A DNA stretch of 25,644 nucleotides from CAZUGA01 sp964619885 (lineage in GTDB: Bacteria > Pseudomonadota > Gammaproteobacteria > Methylococcales > UBA1147): the NCBI GenBank assembly GCA_964619885.1, contig CAZUGA010000056.1, forward strand, positions 1 to 25,644. Reading direction: 5' to 3'. The notes beneath the pieces were generated by a model. That model was given only the letters and a program-made list of their open reading frames with translations. It was not told the origin of the DNA and did no database searches. The translations under genes and the position numbers were made by a program. Positions 1 to 8,368 of this stretch are shown piece by piece (the first letter of the stretch is position 1; each line of letters begins with the position of its first letter).

Positions 1-92
1 GCGTCTTATTTTTATTTGCGCTCACTTGAAAGCCGAGTGTTTTGCAAGAGGCTCGTTATCATAAAAGATAGTCTTATATTATTATTGATAGT

Positions 93-1694
93 ATGAAGAC
101 GGTGGCTATAAGTTTATTGGGTACCAGCCTGGACAGGCGTGGCAAGGGCGAAAAGCGTTGGGACAAATGGCGGCCAAACGTATCCATGTGCGGGCAAGAT
201 GATTTGATTATCGATCGTTTGGATCTTTTATTTGGTGGCCGCTCTCAGGGTCTGGCCGACCAGGTGACCGAAGATATAGCTGCGGTGTCGCCTGAGACGG
301 AGGTTTGCCACCATCGAATTAAGTTTGATAATCCGTGGGATTTTGAAACGGTGTTTGGGACTTTGTTGGATTTTTCCAGGTCCTACCCGTTTAGCCTCGA
401 AGAAGAACAGTACTTGATTCATATCACTACCGGCACGCACGTCGCCCAGATTTGTTTATATCTGTTGACCGAAGCTCGTTATTTCCCCGGACGCCTGCTG
501 CAAACTGCACCGGGTTCGCGGCAAAGCTATGGCCGCAGCCAACACCAGATTATCGATCTGGATTTATCTAAGTATGATCAGATAGCATCGCGTTTTTCGC
601 GGGAGAAGGAAGAAGGCACGGTATACCTTAAAGGAGGAATTCATACGCGCAATCCGGCTTTCAACCGCATGATCGAACAGATCGAACAAGTCTCCATACG
701 ATCGACGGACCCAATTTTATTAACCGGTGCCACCGGTGCCGGAAAATCACAATTAGCACGCAGGGTATTCGCGCTAAAGCAGCAGCGCGGCCAGGTATCG
801 GGCGAGTTTGTTGAGGTTAACTGCGCGACTCTGCGGGGTGAGAATGCGATGTCGTCGCTGTTTGGACATAAAAAAGGGGCGTTTACCGGAGCCATTAACG
901 CCAGGGCGGGGCTGTTGAGAGAGGCGGATAAAGGTTTGTTGTTTTTGGACGAGGTGGGCGAACTAGGCCTGGACGAACAAGCAATGCTATTGCGAGCTAT
1001 TGAGGACAAACGCTTCATGCCTTTGGGTGACGACCGTGAGCAAAGCAGCGATTTTCAATTGATTGGGGGTACCAACCGGGATCTATTGGATGAAGTTCGC
1101 GCTGGGCGATTTCGTGAAGATCTGTTAGCTCGGATTAATCTGTGGGTATATGAATTGCCGTCACTGCGCAACCGATTAGAGGATCTGGAGCCAAATCTAG
1201 AATTTGAATTGGAGAGGTGGGCGCAAAAAAGTGGTCATCGTGTTTCGTTCAACAAAGCTGCCCGGAAAGCATACTTGGCGTTTGCGACATCTGGCGATGC
1301 GTTTTGGTCCGCAAATTTTCGCGATTTGAACGCGAGTATGACGCGTATGGCGACGTTAGCATTGGGTGGACGGATTACTGAAACGGTCGTAAGCGAAGAG
1401 ATCGAGCGCTTACAACACAATTGGATAAGGTTGGAGGCCGAGTCAAGTAATTTAGATCCAGGACTAGAAGGTTTATTGGAAGAAAAACAGTTGCTCGATA
1501 CTGATTTATTTGATCGAGTGCAACTGGCGGGCGTTATTCGGGTCTGTAGAGAATCAAGTAGTATGGCTGAAGCGGGGCGCCGATTATTCTCGCAAAGCAG
1601 AAAGCAAAAAGCGACAGTCAATGACAGTCATCGGGTCAGGCAATATCTGGGACGCTTTGGTTTAACATTCAATACGCTAAAATCAGGAATTTGA
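93..1694 (+). CDS. rtcR: RtcR, sigma-54-dependent activator of the RNA-repair operon
   Basis: Sigma-54 enhancer-binding protein that, in known systems, senses RNA damage products and turns on rtcBA (RNA ligase and RNA 3'-phosphate cyclase). Residues about 1-180 match the RtcR sensor region, a CARF-type domain beginning MKTVAISLLGTSLDRRGKG. The central AAA+ domain shows Walker A GATGAGKS (212-219), the sigma-54 contact motif GAFTGA (262-267) and Walker B LLFLDE (282-287). The C-terminus (about 480-533) is the RtcR-type DNA-binding region. The 533-residue length is essentially that of E. coli RtcR (about 532). The start has no clear Shine-Dalgarno sequence but fits the family N-terminus. No rtcB or rtcA follows. 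They could lie left of the window on the other strand, but I found no convincing sigma-54 GG-N10-GC element in positions 1-92. Family identity is secure; regulated targets are inferred. Confidence 0.95.
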   Translation: MKTVAISLLGTSLDRRGKGEKRWDKWRPNVSMCGQDDLIIDRLDLLFGGRSQGLADQVTEDIAAVSPETEVCHHRIKFDNPWDFETVFGTLLDFSRSYPFSLEEEQYLIHITTGTHVAQICLYLLTEARYFPGRLLQTAPGSRQSYGRSQHQIIDLDLSKYDQIASRFSREKEEGTVYLKGGIHTRNPAFNRMIEQIEQVSIRSTDPILLTGATGAGKSQLARRVFALKQQRGQVSGEFVEVNCATLRGENAMSSLFGHKKGAFTGAINARAGLLREADKGLLFLDEVGELGLDEQAMLLRAIEDKRFMPLGDDREQSSDFQLIGGTNRDLLDEVRAGRFREDLLARINLWVYELPSLRNRLEDLEPNLEFELERWAQKSGHRVSFNKAARKAYLAFATSGDAFWSANFRDLNASMTRMATLALGGRITETVVSEEIERLQHNWIRLEAESSNLDPGLEGLLEEKQLLDTDLFDRVQLAGVIRVCRESSSMAEAGRRLFSQSRKQKATVNDSHRVRQYLGRFGLTFNTLKSGI

Positions 1695-1801
1695 AGAGTG
1701 TTATATTTGATTTGTTCTCAGTTTGAGTTAGACGGATATTTCATAGACACAATGCGTATAAACGACCGCAAATTGAGTTAACGTGCCTGCTGTAATCGAT
1801 T

Positions 1802-3124
1802 ATGGACATACCGTCGATGAATAACCGATGGTCCCGGCAAAATACCGAGTTTGACCGCCACCATATTTGGCACCCCTATGATTCGATGGTCGACCCTTTC
1901 CCGGCTTACCCGGTGACCGAAGCGCACGGGGTTAGATTGCACCTGGCCGATGGGCGAGTGCTGATTGATGGTATGGCATCTTGGTGGAGCGCTATTCATG
2001 GATACAATCATCCCAAACTCAATCAGGCGGTAACGCAGCAGATTTCGCGTATGGCGCATGTGATGTTCGGGGGGCTTAGCCACATGCCCTCGGTTGATCT
2101 GTGCAAACGTCTGGTCGAAATCACGCCGGCAGGGTTGGATAAAGTATTTTTGTCCGATTCGGGATCGGTGTCGGTCGAAGTCGCGTTGAAGATGGCTATT
2201 CAATATTGGCAAGCCCGGGGTTATTCTGAGAAATTTCGGTTTTTGAGTCTGTGTGGCGGTTATCACGGTGACACCTTTGGTGCGATGTCGGTGTGTGACC
2301 CAGTGAAAGGCATGCACCATTTATTTAAAGGTATCTTGCCGCCTCAGTTTTTTGCTCCGATTCCCAAGTCGCGTTTCGGAGAAGACTGGGATCCGATGGA
2401 TTGCGCGGAAATTGCGCAGATCCTTGAGCAGCATCACGAAGAAATCGCCGCGGTGATTCTGGAGCCGGTTGTGCAAGGTGCGGGCGGTATGCGTTTTTAT
2501 CATCCAGCTTATGTAAGGACGATAAGGGAATTGTGTGATCAATATAATGTTTTGTTGATCGCAGATGAAATAGCAACAGGTTTTGGGCGTACTGGAAAAT
2601 TATTCGCTTGTGAGTATGCGGGTATTTCGCCGGATATTTTGTGTTTGGGCAAAGCGCTGACGGGCGGTTATATGACGTTGGCAGCGACGTTGACCCGTAC
2701 CGAAATTGCTGAATCGATTTGCTCTTCTGAATATGTTGGGTGTTTGATGCACGGGCCGACCTTTATGGCGAATCCACTGGCGTGTAGCGTGGCGGTGGCG
2801 AGTATTGATCTTTTGCTTGCCAATGATTGGCAACAAGATATCAAGCGCATCGAAGACCAACTCAAGCAGGAATTATTGCCGTGCAAGAGTATCGAGTCCG
2901 TCCAAGACGTCAGGGTTTTGGGGGGCATCGGTGTTGTCGAATTGAAAGAACCAGTCGACTTACGCCGGGTTTCCGAATTTTTTGTAGGGGCGGGTATTTG
3001 GTTGCGCCCATTTGGAAAATTGGTTTATATGATGCCGCCGTATGTGATCAATACCGAGGATCTGTCACATCTAACCAGTACCGTTGTCCACGTGTTAGCG
3101 TCTACCGGGTCAGAGCCCGATTAA
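1802..3124 (+). CDS. bioA: Adenosylmethionine-8-amino-7-oxononanoate aminotransferase (BioA)
   Basis: PLP-dependent class-III aminotransferase that makes 7,8-diaminopelargonate from KAPA, using S-adenosylmethionine as amino donor in biotin synthesis; cytosolic. The 440-residue protein shows the BioA N-terminus HHIWHPYDSM, the substrate-site stretch MASWWSAIHGYNHP (58-71), the PLP-phosphate region near 120-123, the cofactor aspartate in LLIADEIATGFGRTG (Asp255) and the PLP lysine in CLGKALTGGY (Lys284). Length is close to E. coli BioA (429). Two in-frame ATGs (1802 and 1817) are possible and neither has a good ribosome-binding site. No other bio gene is adjacent, and I found no convincing BirA operator in the 107 bases upstream, so regulation is not evident. 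Confidence 0.96.
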   Translation: MDIPSMNNRWSRQNTEFDRHHIWHPYDSMVDPFPAYPVTEAHGVRLHLADGRVLIDGMASWWSAIHGYNHPKLNQAVTQQISRMAHVMFGGLSHMPSVDLCKRLVEITPAGLDKVFLSDSGSVSVEVALKMAIQYWQARGYSEKFRFLSLCGGYHGDTFGAMSVCDPVKGMHHLFKGILPPQFFAPIPKSRFGEDWDPMDCAEIAQILEQHHEEIAAVILEPVVQGAGGMRFYHPAYVRTIRELCDQYNVLLIADEIATGFGRTGKLFACEYAGISPDILCLGKALTGGYMTLAATLTRTEIAESICSSEYVGCLMHGPTFMANPLACSVAVASIDLLLANDWQQDIKRIEDQLKQELLPCKSIESVQDVRVLGGIGVVELKEPVDLRRVSEFFVGAGIWLRPFGKLVYMMPPYVINTEDLSHLTSTVVHVLASTGSEPD

Positions 3125-3330
3125 GCTAGCCGTTTAGCGACGATGTTTCACGTGGATCGGTGATGACAGACTTGCTTGTGATTTAACGAAGGTTGATCAA
3201 AAGGCCATGCTGAATACCAAATTCAGCGTTGTATCGGGAAAATTTCTTGCCAAGCCAATGTCGCTCGCGTTACTGTTCACACTCAATCTTTTTAATCCTA
3301 AATTATTTCAATATTCTAGAGGGGAAAATA
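3125..3330 (+). promoter_or_regulatory. bioA-phaB intergenic region with a small stem-loop
   Basis: This spacer separates bioA from phaB. It holds a 7-bp inverted repeat, GCTGAAT (3209-3215) and ATTCAGC (3221-3227), around a 5-base loop. No T-run follows, so it does not look like an intrinsic terminator. The phaB ribosome-binding site AGAGGGG ends at 3324, six bases before the ATG at 3331. The phaB promoter presumably lies here, but I see no confident -35/-10 pair. Confidence 0.35.
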
Positions 3331-4074
3331 ATGAGTAACGATTCAAAAATTGCATTGGTTACCGGGGGTACCGGCGGTATTGGGGCCGCGATTTGTTTAA
3401 AGTTGGCCGATTCCGGATACAAGGTGGTCACCAATTACAGAAACGAAGAGAAAGCACAAGCCTGGCGTTCAGAAGTTCAAGCCAAGGGTTACAATATCGG
3501 AATCTATCAGGCCGATGCCAGCGATTACGGTCAATGCGAAGAACTGATCAGTAAAATAGAACAAGAACACGGCACCATCGAGATTTTGGTCAACAACGCC
3601 GGAATTACGCGTGATACAACACTTAGAAAAATGTCGTTGGAACAATGGAATGAGGTTATTCATGTCAATCTAGACAGTGTGTTCAACATGAGCCGTAATG
3701 TGGTTAACGGCATGTTGGGACAAGGTTGGGGCCGGATCGTAAACATTTCTTCGATTAATGGACAAAAAGGACAGCTGGGCCAATCCAATTATTCGGCTTC
3801 AAAGCGTGGAATGCATGGTTTCAGCATGGCGTTGGCGCAGGAAGTTGCACGCAAAGGCATTACAGTCAATACGGTTTCTCCTGGATATATCGCGACGGAA
3901 ATGGTCATGGCTGTGCCGGAAAAAATTCGCGACGCGATCATTTCCGATATTCCGGTCGGCCGATTGGGAACAGTCGACGAGGTTGCGGGTATTGTAGATT
4001 TTCTGGCGTCCGACACGGCGGCGTTTATCACTGGAGCTGATATCGCGGTAAACGGCGGACAATTGATGTTCTGA
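3331..4074 (+). CDS. phaB: Acetoacetyl-CoA reductase (PhaB), short-chain dehydrogenase
   Basis: NADPH-dependent reduction of acetoacetyl-CoA to (R)-3-hydroxybutyryl-CoA, the second step of polyhydroxybutyrate synthesis. The ATG at 3331 is chosen because it has a strong Shine-Dalgarno (AGAGGGG) and gives 247 residues, matching the 246-residue Cupriavidus PhaB; an upstream in-frame extension exists but is unlikely. Visible motifs: cofactor site TGGTGGIG (11-18), NNAG (88-91), the PhaB-typical GITRDTT, and a catalytic Ser141/Tyr154/Lys158 set in SSINGQKGQ and YSASK. The PhaB-like SPGYIATEMV and the C-terminal TGADIAVNGGQ favour PhaB over FabG, though FabG-like activity cannot be excluded. No phaA or phaC gene is in the window. 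The gene ends in a strong terminator. Confidence 0.92.
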   Translation: MSNDSKIALVTGGTGGIGAAICLKLADSGYKVVTNYRNEEKAQAWRSEVQAKGYNIGIYQADASDYGQCEELISKIEQEHGTIEILVNNAGITRDTTLRKMSLEQWNEVIHVNLDSVFNMSRNVVNGMLGQGWGRIVNISSINGQKGQLGQSNYSASKRGMHGFSMALAQEVARKGITVNTVSPGYIATEMVMAVPEKIRDAIISDIPVGRLGTVDEVAGIVDFLASDTAAFITGADIAVNGGQLMF

Positions 4075-4160
4075 TTTCAGAGTATTCCCACTGCTCCGCT
4101 TTGTTAGGGTATTCGCTTACATAGCTTCGAGTTGTAGGGAATGAAAAGATTGACGGAACG

Positions 4161-4197
4161 GGCCTGCCGAGGGATCGGCGGGCCTTTCTGGTTTTTA
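4161..4197 (+). terminator. Rho-independent terminator after phaB
   Basis: A 10-bp GC-rich stem (4161-4170 with 4175-4184, one G-T wobble pair) closes on a GGGA loop and is followed by TTTCTGGTTTTT. It lies about 85 bases past the phaB stop and 10 bases before the stop of the convergent DUF3047 gene. The T-rich tail is only on the plus-strand side, so it mainly serves phaB. Confidence 0.85.
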
Positions 4198-4207
4198 GCG
4201 TTTTATT

Positions 4208-4873
4208 CTATTGCGCCGAAAAAAATATATTGCCGTAATATGCGGTCACGCTGGTTCCGGTATTATCGGTATCGGTCATCAGAGCAATCGCGTCTATGGT
4301 AGTAATCGTTTCGCCAAAAGCAGCCTTAAGATCGGCCTTCAGGTTTCGTTTTTCCTGTTGCCAGATATTGTTATCCTTGGTACCGGTCCTCAGAGCCATC
4401 ATTATTACGTTTTCTCCGGCAAACGGGTTTGCCCATCGCGAATACCGAGCCGTATGACTGGCCCAAACATAATTAAGCGCACGGGTCCGCCAAAATGCCA
4501 ATCCGCCACTAATTACGATATAGATTCGAGCGGTAAAATCATCCCCGCTTTTATTTTGTTCGTTTGTGTTTTCCAAACCTTGGTCAACTCGCCAAGACCA
4601 ATTTAGATAGGGCGTTTTTGATAGATCGATATTAATTTTCCGGACCAACCCGGATGCGCTTTGATGGCTTTCAGCACGTAGTGCGTAAATCCCATTTGCC
4701 TCGACTAGTGAATAGCGGGTTGCAGTCTTACCGGTGAATTTCTCCGGCTCCCAATGGCTTAAATCTCCAGTGGAAAAATTACCCACCATAATCGTATTTT
4801 CGGTAGCCAGGGAATGGGTTGCCGCAATAAAAAGCAAGGCACTACCGATGGTATATTTGATATTGGGAAGCAT
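4208..4873 (-). CDS. Secreted DUF3047 family protein
   Basis: A 221-residue protein with a cleavable signal peptide: hydrophobic stretch at 8-22 and a plausible cut after Ser-Leu-Ala (residue 23). The mature part shows hallmarks of DUF3047: YLNWSWRVD (89-97), KSGDDFTARIYIV (108-120), the Trp/Asn-rich LNYVWAS and WANPFAG segments, and the C-terminal MTDTDNTG (199-206) followed by AYYGNIFF. Function is unknown for the family; the fold is probably a beta-sandwich resembling carbohydrate-binding modules, which is inference. It likely acts in the periplasm. It follows glpE in the same direction after about 93 bases and converges on phaB. The start codon lacks a strong ribosome-binding site but is required for the signal peptide. 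Confidence 0.88.
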   Translation of the reverse strand: MLPNIKYTIGSALLFIAATHSLATENTIMVGNFSTGDLSHWEPEKFTGKTATRYSLVEANGIYALRAESHQSASGLVRKINIDLSKTPYLNWSWRVDQGLENTNEQNKSGDDFTARIYIVISGGLAFWRTRALNYVWASHTARYSRWANPFAGENVIMMALRTGTKDNNIWQQEKRNLKADLKAAFGETITTIDAIALMTDTDNTGTSVTAYYGNIFFSAQ

Positions 4874-4903
4874 TTCTGACCAAGTTAGAAATCGAGTTAA
4901 AAA

Positions 4904-4923
4904 TCATTCGAAGTTATACTTCG
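4904..4923 (-). terminator. Possible weak terminator after glpE
   Basis: A perfect 6-bp stem, CGAAGT and ACTTCG, with a 3-base loop lies at 4909-4923. Read on the minus strand it is followed within five bases by TTTTT (4900-4904 region). The stem is not GC-rich, so termination is plausible but weak. Alternatively it is a chance palindrome in the DUF3047 leader. Confidence 0.35.
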
Positions 4924-4966
4924 TTAGTGGGAGCGCGACATTACTTTCGATCGAGTGTGTTCTTGC

Positions 4967-5275
4967 TTATGCATCAGGGAAATTTACCCGCCAGGCTTCA
5001 AAGCCACCATCCATACTATATACATCGTTAAAACCCATGTTTGCGAAATACTCCGCCGCACCCTGGCTGCTGTGCCCGTGGTAGCAATAGACCAGTAACG
5101 GCTTGGATTTATCAGAATTTTCGATAAACTCCTGGACATTGTTTTCATTGATCGACACAGCGTCTTCAATATGCGCGGCTTGGTACGATTGTGGGTCTCT
5201 AATGTCGGCGACGGTAATAGTTTGCTCATCCAACATTTTTTTCACCTGCTCTATATCTAGGGTCTGAAAGCTCAT
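4967..5275 (-). CDS. glpE: Thiosulfate sulfurtransferase GlpE (single-domain rhodanese)
   Basis: Transfers sulfane sulfur from thiosulfate to cyanide or other thiophilic acceptors through a cysteine persulfide; cytosolic. It is 102 residues, about the size of E. coli GlpE (108). It shows the rhodanese entry motif VADIRDPQSY (22-31), the active-site loop CYHGHSS (64-70) with catalytic Cys64, and the C-terminal signature YSMDGGFEAWR. The start is supported by GGAG five bases upstream of the ATG. The loop is one residue different from the E. coli CYHGNSS. It sits between the lipoprotein gene and the DUF3047 gene, all on the minus strand, with no glp genes nearby, so the glycerol-regulon link of the name does not apply here. 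Confidence 0.94.
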   Translation of the reverse strand: MSFQTLDIEQVKKMLDEQTITVADIRDPQSYQAAHIEDAVSINENNVQEFIENSDKSKPLLVYCYHGHSSQGAAEYFANMGFNDVYSMDGGFEAWRVNFPDA

Positions 5276-5442
5276 ATAGTCTCCGTTAAAGTTTGTGAGT
5301 TGTTCCGAAATTGGTTGTTTAACAGGTGGTTGGTTGCTAACGCTTCAGTGGTTTTATTATCTCATGCCAGTTACGCCTCCGCCGAAAAATTAAATGCTTC
5401 GATTTGGGACACAAAATCTTTTCGGCAGAGCTCGGTAATTCT

Positions 5443-5468
5443 GACAAAATTTAGGTTTGTGTTTTGTC
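5443..5468. repeat. 7-bp inverted repeat between glpE and the lipoprotein gene
   Basis: GACAAAA (5443-5449) and TTTTGTC (5462-5468) form a perfect inverted repeat with a 12-base spacer. It lies 27 bases beyond the lipoprotein stop and about 170 bases upstream of the glpE start. It could be a poor terminator of the lipoprotein gene or a protein-binding site. There is no clean T-run after it on either strand. Confidence 0.3.
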
Positions 5469-5494
5469 GGCGCCAATCCGTTGATTAGCTTGCG

Positions 5495-7003
5495 TCAATA
5501 GAGTTGCTGCATTGGTTTGATCAGACTCTCCATAAGATACGGGTCGTCAAAATGGCGCTTCCCGATGAATGCGATGGCGTGGGTTCCCCATTGCCGCATC
5601 GCACCTGCGCTGCGGACGCCTAGCGGCCACAGGACAAATCGTTCCAACCGCTCGCTGTTGGAGACCAGCCCGTGTTCGTTAAAGAAGCTTCGATTTTGAT
5701 CTGATTTCGATTTAACGGAGAGCAGGTCAGAATAATGATTGAGCGCATAAACGGTGCTTTGTTGGTTTGTGTTTGCCGTATATACCCGGTCGATATAATG
5801 CGTACGATGGGCTACCCGAATGACCAGACGTTGCTGATCGCCCAAATCGGGTGCGGAATATGGAGATAGAACGGGTTCATCATGCTCGTTAGGCGGAATC
5901 AATTGCATTCCTTTGCGTGGAAATATTAGATAGTAGCACCCGCATGGATGGATGCTGTCGTAGACCAGAGGGTGGCCATCGGCGCCCAGTGTCACACGCC
6001 AAATCAGACCATCAAACCGGCCGCCGTACAGGTCTAAAGACGATTCTTTTTCTCTGGCCGGGAACCAGGCAATATAATTGAGCTGCAGTAAGATTTTTCC
6101 GCCGAAGCTGGTGTGCGAGACTTGTCTGTATACCCGTGGTTTCGTCCTGTCGACTTGAAATTGCCCGTTCTTGTCAAATGATATGGCGCCGATATTATCT
6201 TGATCGTTAATCACGTCAATTTCCCAAATTGGCGCAAATGTGCCGAACAATAGATTCAAGGCTTCATCCGATGGACCGGGAATCTTCAATGGGTTTTTGG
6301 ACGATTCGGCCAAAATGCTTTGGATTTGCTCTGCGCTAAGCCAATGCCCCGTGTTTGGAGCATAACGCATGAGGTGCCCACTAACCGCCAGTTCTGTAGG
6401 GTCGGTCTTAAAATTTTTCGATAGTTCTTGGTGCAGGTCTTCAACCCCGGCTTTCGCAAACAACCGTACAATTGGATACAAACCTACAACGCGATGCCAC
6501 TGTATATAGGAATCCGGCACACGTGCGTTATCGAACAATGCCTGTTGTTGATTCGGGTGGTTGAGCTGATACGAAACCAAATAGCGACCGCATTCATCTA
6601 GTTGTTGCCGTAACGCAAGCTCGTTGGGAACCTGCGGGGCTAGCTGTTTACGGCTTTGTTGAGGGAGATTGACATATTCATGCAGCCTTACGGAATAATC
6701 GAGTCTGCGTAATCGTTCCAGCCAAGCCGATAATTTTAAACCGCTTAAACTTTGGTCTGCGAATATTGACAAAAATCGGTTAATTCGTAAATGTGGGAAA
6801 CCATCGATCTGAGCCGTGCCAGAGTCGAGCGTTCCGGCCTTATCGCTGGATCGGTCGAGCTTCTGGTAAAGCGCTATACAGTCTTGGCCATACCTGTCGT
6901 CATGAGACGAGATTTGCGTAGTAAGCGGACTGCAGCCGCAAATCACCAAGCCAATTAATGCGACGACAACCTGAACCCATTTTGAACCTAATTTCGTAAT
7001 CAT
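5495..7003 (-). CDS. Large uncharacterised lipoprotein
   Basis: A 502-residue predicted lipoprotein. The N-terminus has two lysines, a hydrophobic stretch (10-21) and a lipobox Ile-Cys-Gly-Cys with the lipidated cysteine at 24. There is no Asp at +2, so outer-membrane sorting is likely. The middle is polar and helical (about 85-235) with an LSAEQIQSIL segment. The C-terminal half is beta-rich and carries the most conserved-looking blocks: LNYIAWFPARE (308-318), GGRFDGLIWRVTL (327-339) and YDSIHPCGCYY (348-358). The closely spaced His352, Cys354 and Cys356 could be catalytic, metal-binding or disulfide-forming; that is a guess. I recall similar proteins as hypothetical lipoproteins in proteobacteria but know no function. 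It diverges from the gene at 7191 across 187 bases. An 11-base palindrome (7009-7019) sits just upstream of the ATG, which has no clear Shine-Dalgarno. Confidence 0.85.
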   Translation of the reverse strand: MITKLGSKWVQVVVALIGLVICGCSPLTTQISSHDDRYGQDCIALYQKLDRSSDKAGTLDSGTAQIDGFPHLRINRFLSIFADQSLSGLKLSAWLERLRRLDYSVRLHEYVNLPQQSRKQLAPQVPNELALRQQLDECGRYLVSYQLNHPNQQQALFDNARVPDSYIQWHRVVGLYPIVRLFAKAGVEDLHQELSKNFKTDPTELAVSGHLMRYAPNTGHWLSAEQIQSILAESSKNPLKIPGPSDEALNLLFGTFAPIWEIDVINDQDNIGAISFDKNGQFQVDRTKPRVYRQVSHTSFGGKILLQLNYIAWFPAREKESSLDLYGGRFDGLIWRVTLGADGHPLVYDSIHPCGCYYLIFPRKGMQLIPPNEHDEPVLSPYSAPDLGDQQRLVIRVAHRTHYIDRVYTANTNQQSTVYALNHYSDLLSVKSKSDQNRSFFNEHGLVSNSERLERFVLWPLGVRSAGAMRQWGTHAIAFIGKRHFDDPYLMESLIKPMQQLY

Positions 7004-7190
7004 TGATTAACGGACCGTTTAACCGGGTGAGAGTTGCTCGGTGGATTACGCATCGTTGTTTTTAGGGTAGAACGGCTAATTCTAAGTAGCGATTGGGGTT
7101 TTCGAAGGCCTGCGCGTTTCGAATGAAACTCTATACCAGATTAATAATAGTCATTTGTCAAGATCAAGATCGCGGTAATATTTCACATAA

Positions 7191-8306
7191 ATGGCGTTAA
7201 ATAATACCTTGGCTGTAGAAGGTAGTACCGTATTCTTGCTGATAGGTTGTCGTTATATTCTAAAGAGCAGACAGAGAATGAAACCATCAAGTTGGGAATT
7301 GGATTCAGAATATGGCAAAAAAATCCTGAATCTTAATGAGCCTCAAATTCGGTATCTTGCAAAGACGGTTGGTATTGCATCGGAAAGATTGGTGCGGAAA
7401 ACTAATGCGGATGTCAAAATTGATCCGCTAGAGGAGCAAAGGCCAGGGAGAAAAATTTGGGGTCGAGTGGTTCGATACGATACCCACAAAGCCTGCACTA
7501 TTCCCATAGGCGGGGTGGTTATACAAATTCGCGATGTGCAGGCCTCATTTTTGGGTTTTTTCCCACGTGAAATTCGGTGGAGTTGGTTTTTTCCGTTATT
7601 TTCGGCAAGTAATGTAATGAAAGAGGTGAAAACCGACAGTGAAGGCCGGTTTAGCTTTAATATTCCGCATTGGGATATCGAGAGAATGCTACGCTATCGG
7701 CGACACCGAGTTGCATTATCCGAAATTAATAGGCCAACACTAAGAAATATACTTGAGGGTATCTTTTTTTTGAAAAGACCTAATGAGTCCGTTTGTTTGG
7801 ACAAGTTATATTCTCCGGCAGCGCTGGTAGACGAGGACAGCTTGTCGCAAGTACAAAGTTTGTTGGGTCAAGATGTTTCCAGACTATTGCGGCAGGACGT
7901 TGAGAGTTCAGAATTAGATGATTGGCATCAGCCAATGGAAAGTCTATTGGATGTGCCGCTTCGCTCTGGGTCTCATCCGCCGTTGCTGGAAAAATGTCTT
8001 ACCGATGATAGGCGACAAACGGGTGAACAACTAACCGTGTTGCACCGCTCTTTAGCCGATGCAGATAGCTTCGATCATGTTTTGGATCGATACGAGGGGC
8101 CGTTTCTGCGCCGAAGGCAATCTTGCCTACCGGAATGGCTACCTATTTTTGATGTTCCCGATATAGCCTTCGAGGTCAGTCGGCCAAATCATCCATCAAC
8201 AAAGAAGGATGTATTGTATTCGGGGCAATTCTTCGATGTAAGCTGGACTACTGGCGATATACCGATGGTGACACTGGTTGTGGATGAGCATTCAAACCAC
8301 CGTTAG
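7191..8306 (+). CDS. Carboxypeptidase-regulatory/transthyretin-like domain protein, unknown function
   Basis: A 371-residue protein without a convincing signal peptide. Residues about 88-160 look like a CarboxypepD_reg/transthyretin-like beta-sandwich: GRVVRYDTHKACTIPIGGV, IQIRDV, then KTDSEGRFSFNIP (147-159). It continues with a WDIERMLRYRRHRV segment (161-173) that I recall in hypothetical proteins carrying this domain. The C-terminus (324-365), with DIAFEVS, YSGQFFDVSWTTGDIP and VTLVVDEH, resembles a second conserved module of those proteins; they are often longer, so this copy may be shortened. No function is known to me. A second start at ATG 7278 (342 residues) is equally plausible because the first 29 residues look poorly conserved. 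Neither start has a strong ribosome-binding site. Divergent to the lipoprotein gene, convergent with prsW. Confidence 0.75.
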   Translation: MALNNTLAVEGSTVFLLIGCRYILKSRQRMKPSSWELDSEYGKKILNLNEPQIRYLAKTVGIASERLVRKTNADVKIDPLEEQRPGRKIWGRVVRYDTHKACTIPIGGVVIQIRDVQASFLGFFPREIRWSWFFPLFSASNVMKEVKTDSEGRFSFNIPHWDIERMLRYRRHRVALSEINRPTLRNILEGIFFLKRPNESVCLDKLYSPAALVDEDSLSQVQSLLGQDVSRLLRQDVESSELDDWHQPMESLLDVPLRSGSHPPLLEKCLTDDRRQTGEQLTVLHRSLADADSFDHVLDRYEGPFLRRRQSCLPEWLPIFDVPDIAFEVSRPNHPSTKKDVLYSGQFFDVSWTTGDIPMVTLVVDEHSNHR

Positions 8307-8368
8307 ACTACAGAAGCTTCACCTAACCGCACTTTTTCGGCGATAAATTCTATGTTAATTCGGCTTAT

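Noticed and set aside
1..92. Possible sigma-54 promoter for a divergent rtcBA operon
   Set aside because: TTGCA words exist on both strands, but the required GG at the correct distance is missing, so I do not call it.
1741..1801. Possible BirA (biotin) operator upstream of bioA
   Set aside because: GTTAAC and TGTAATC words are present but do not form the expected long dyad around a 14-16 base spacer.
1778..2320. A 180-codon open frame on the minus strand inside bioA
   Set aside because: It is fully antisense to a well-conserved bioA region, shows no recognisable motif and is rich in His/Arg as expected of a shadow frame.
3331..4074. FabG (3-oxoacyl-ACP reductase) as the identity of the short-chain dehydrogenase
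   Set aside because: GITRDTTLRKMS, INGQKGQLGQSNYSASKRGMHGF and SPGYIATEMV match PhaB more closely, and no fab genes are adjacent.
5300..5488. A 62-codon plus-strand frame between glpE and the lipoprotein gene with a signal-peptide-like start
   Set aside because: It starts at TTG without a ribosome-binding site, lies over the glpE promoter region, and its 'mature' part is short and featureless. It is too weak to call.
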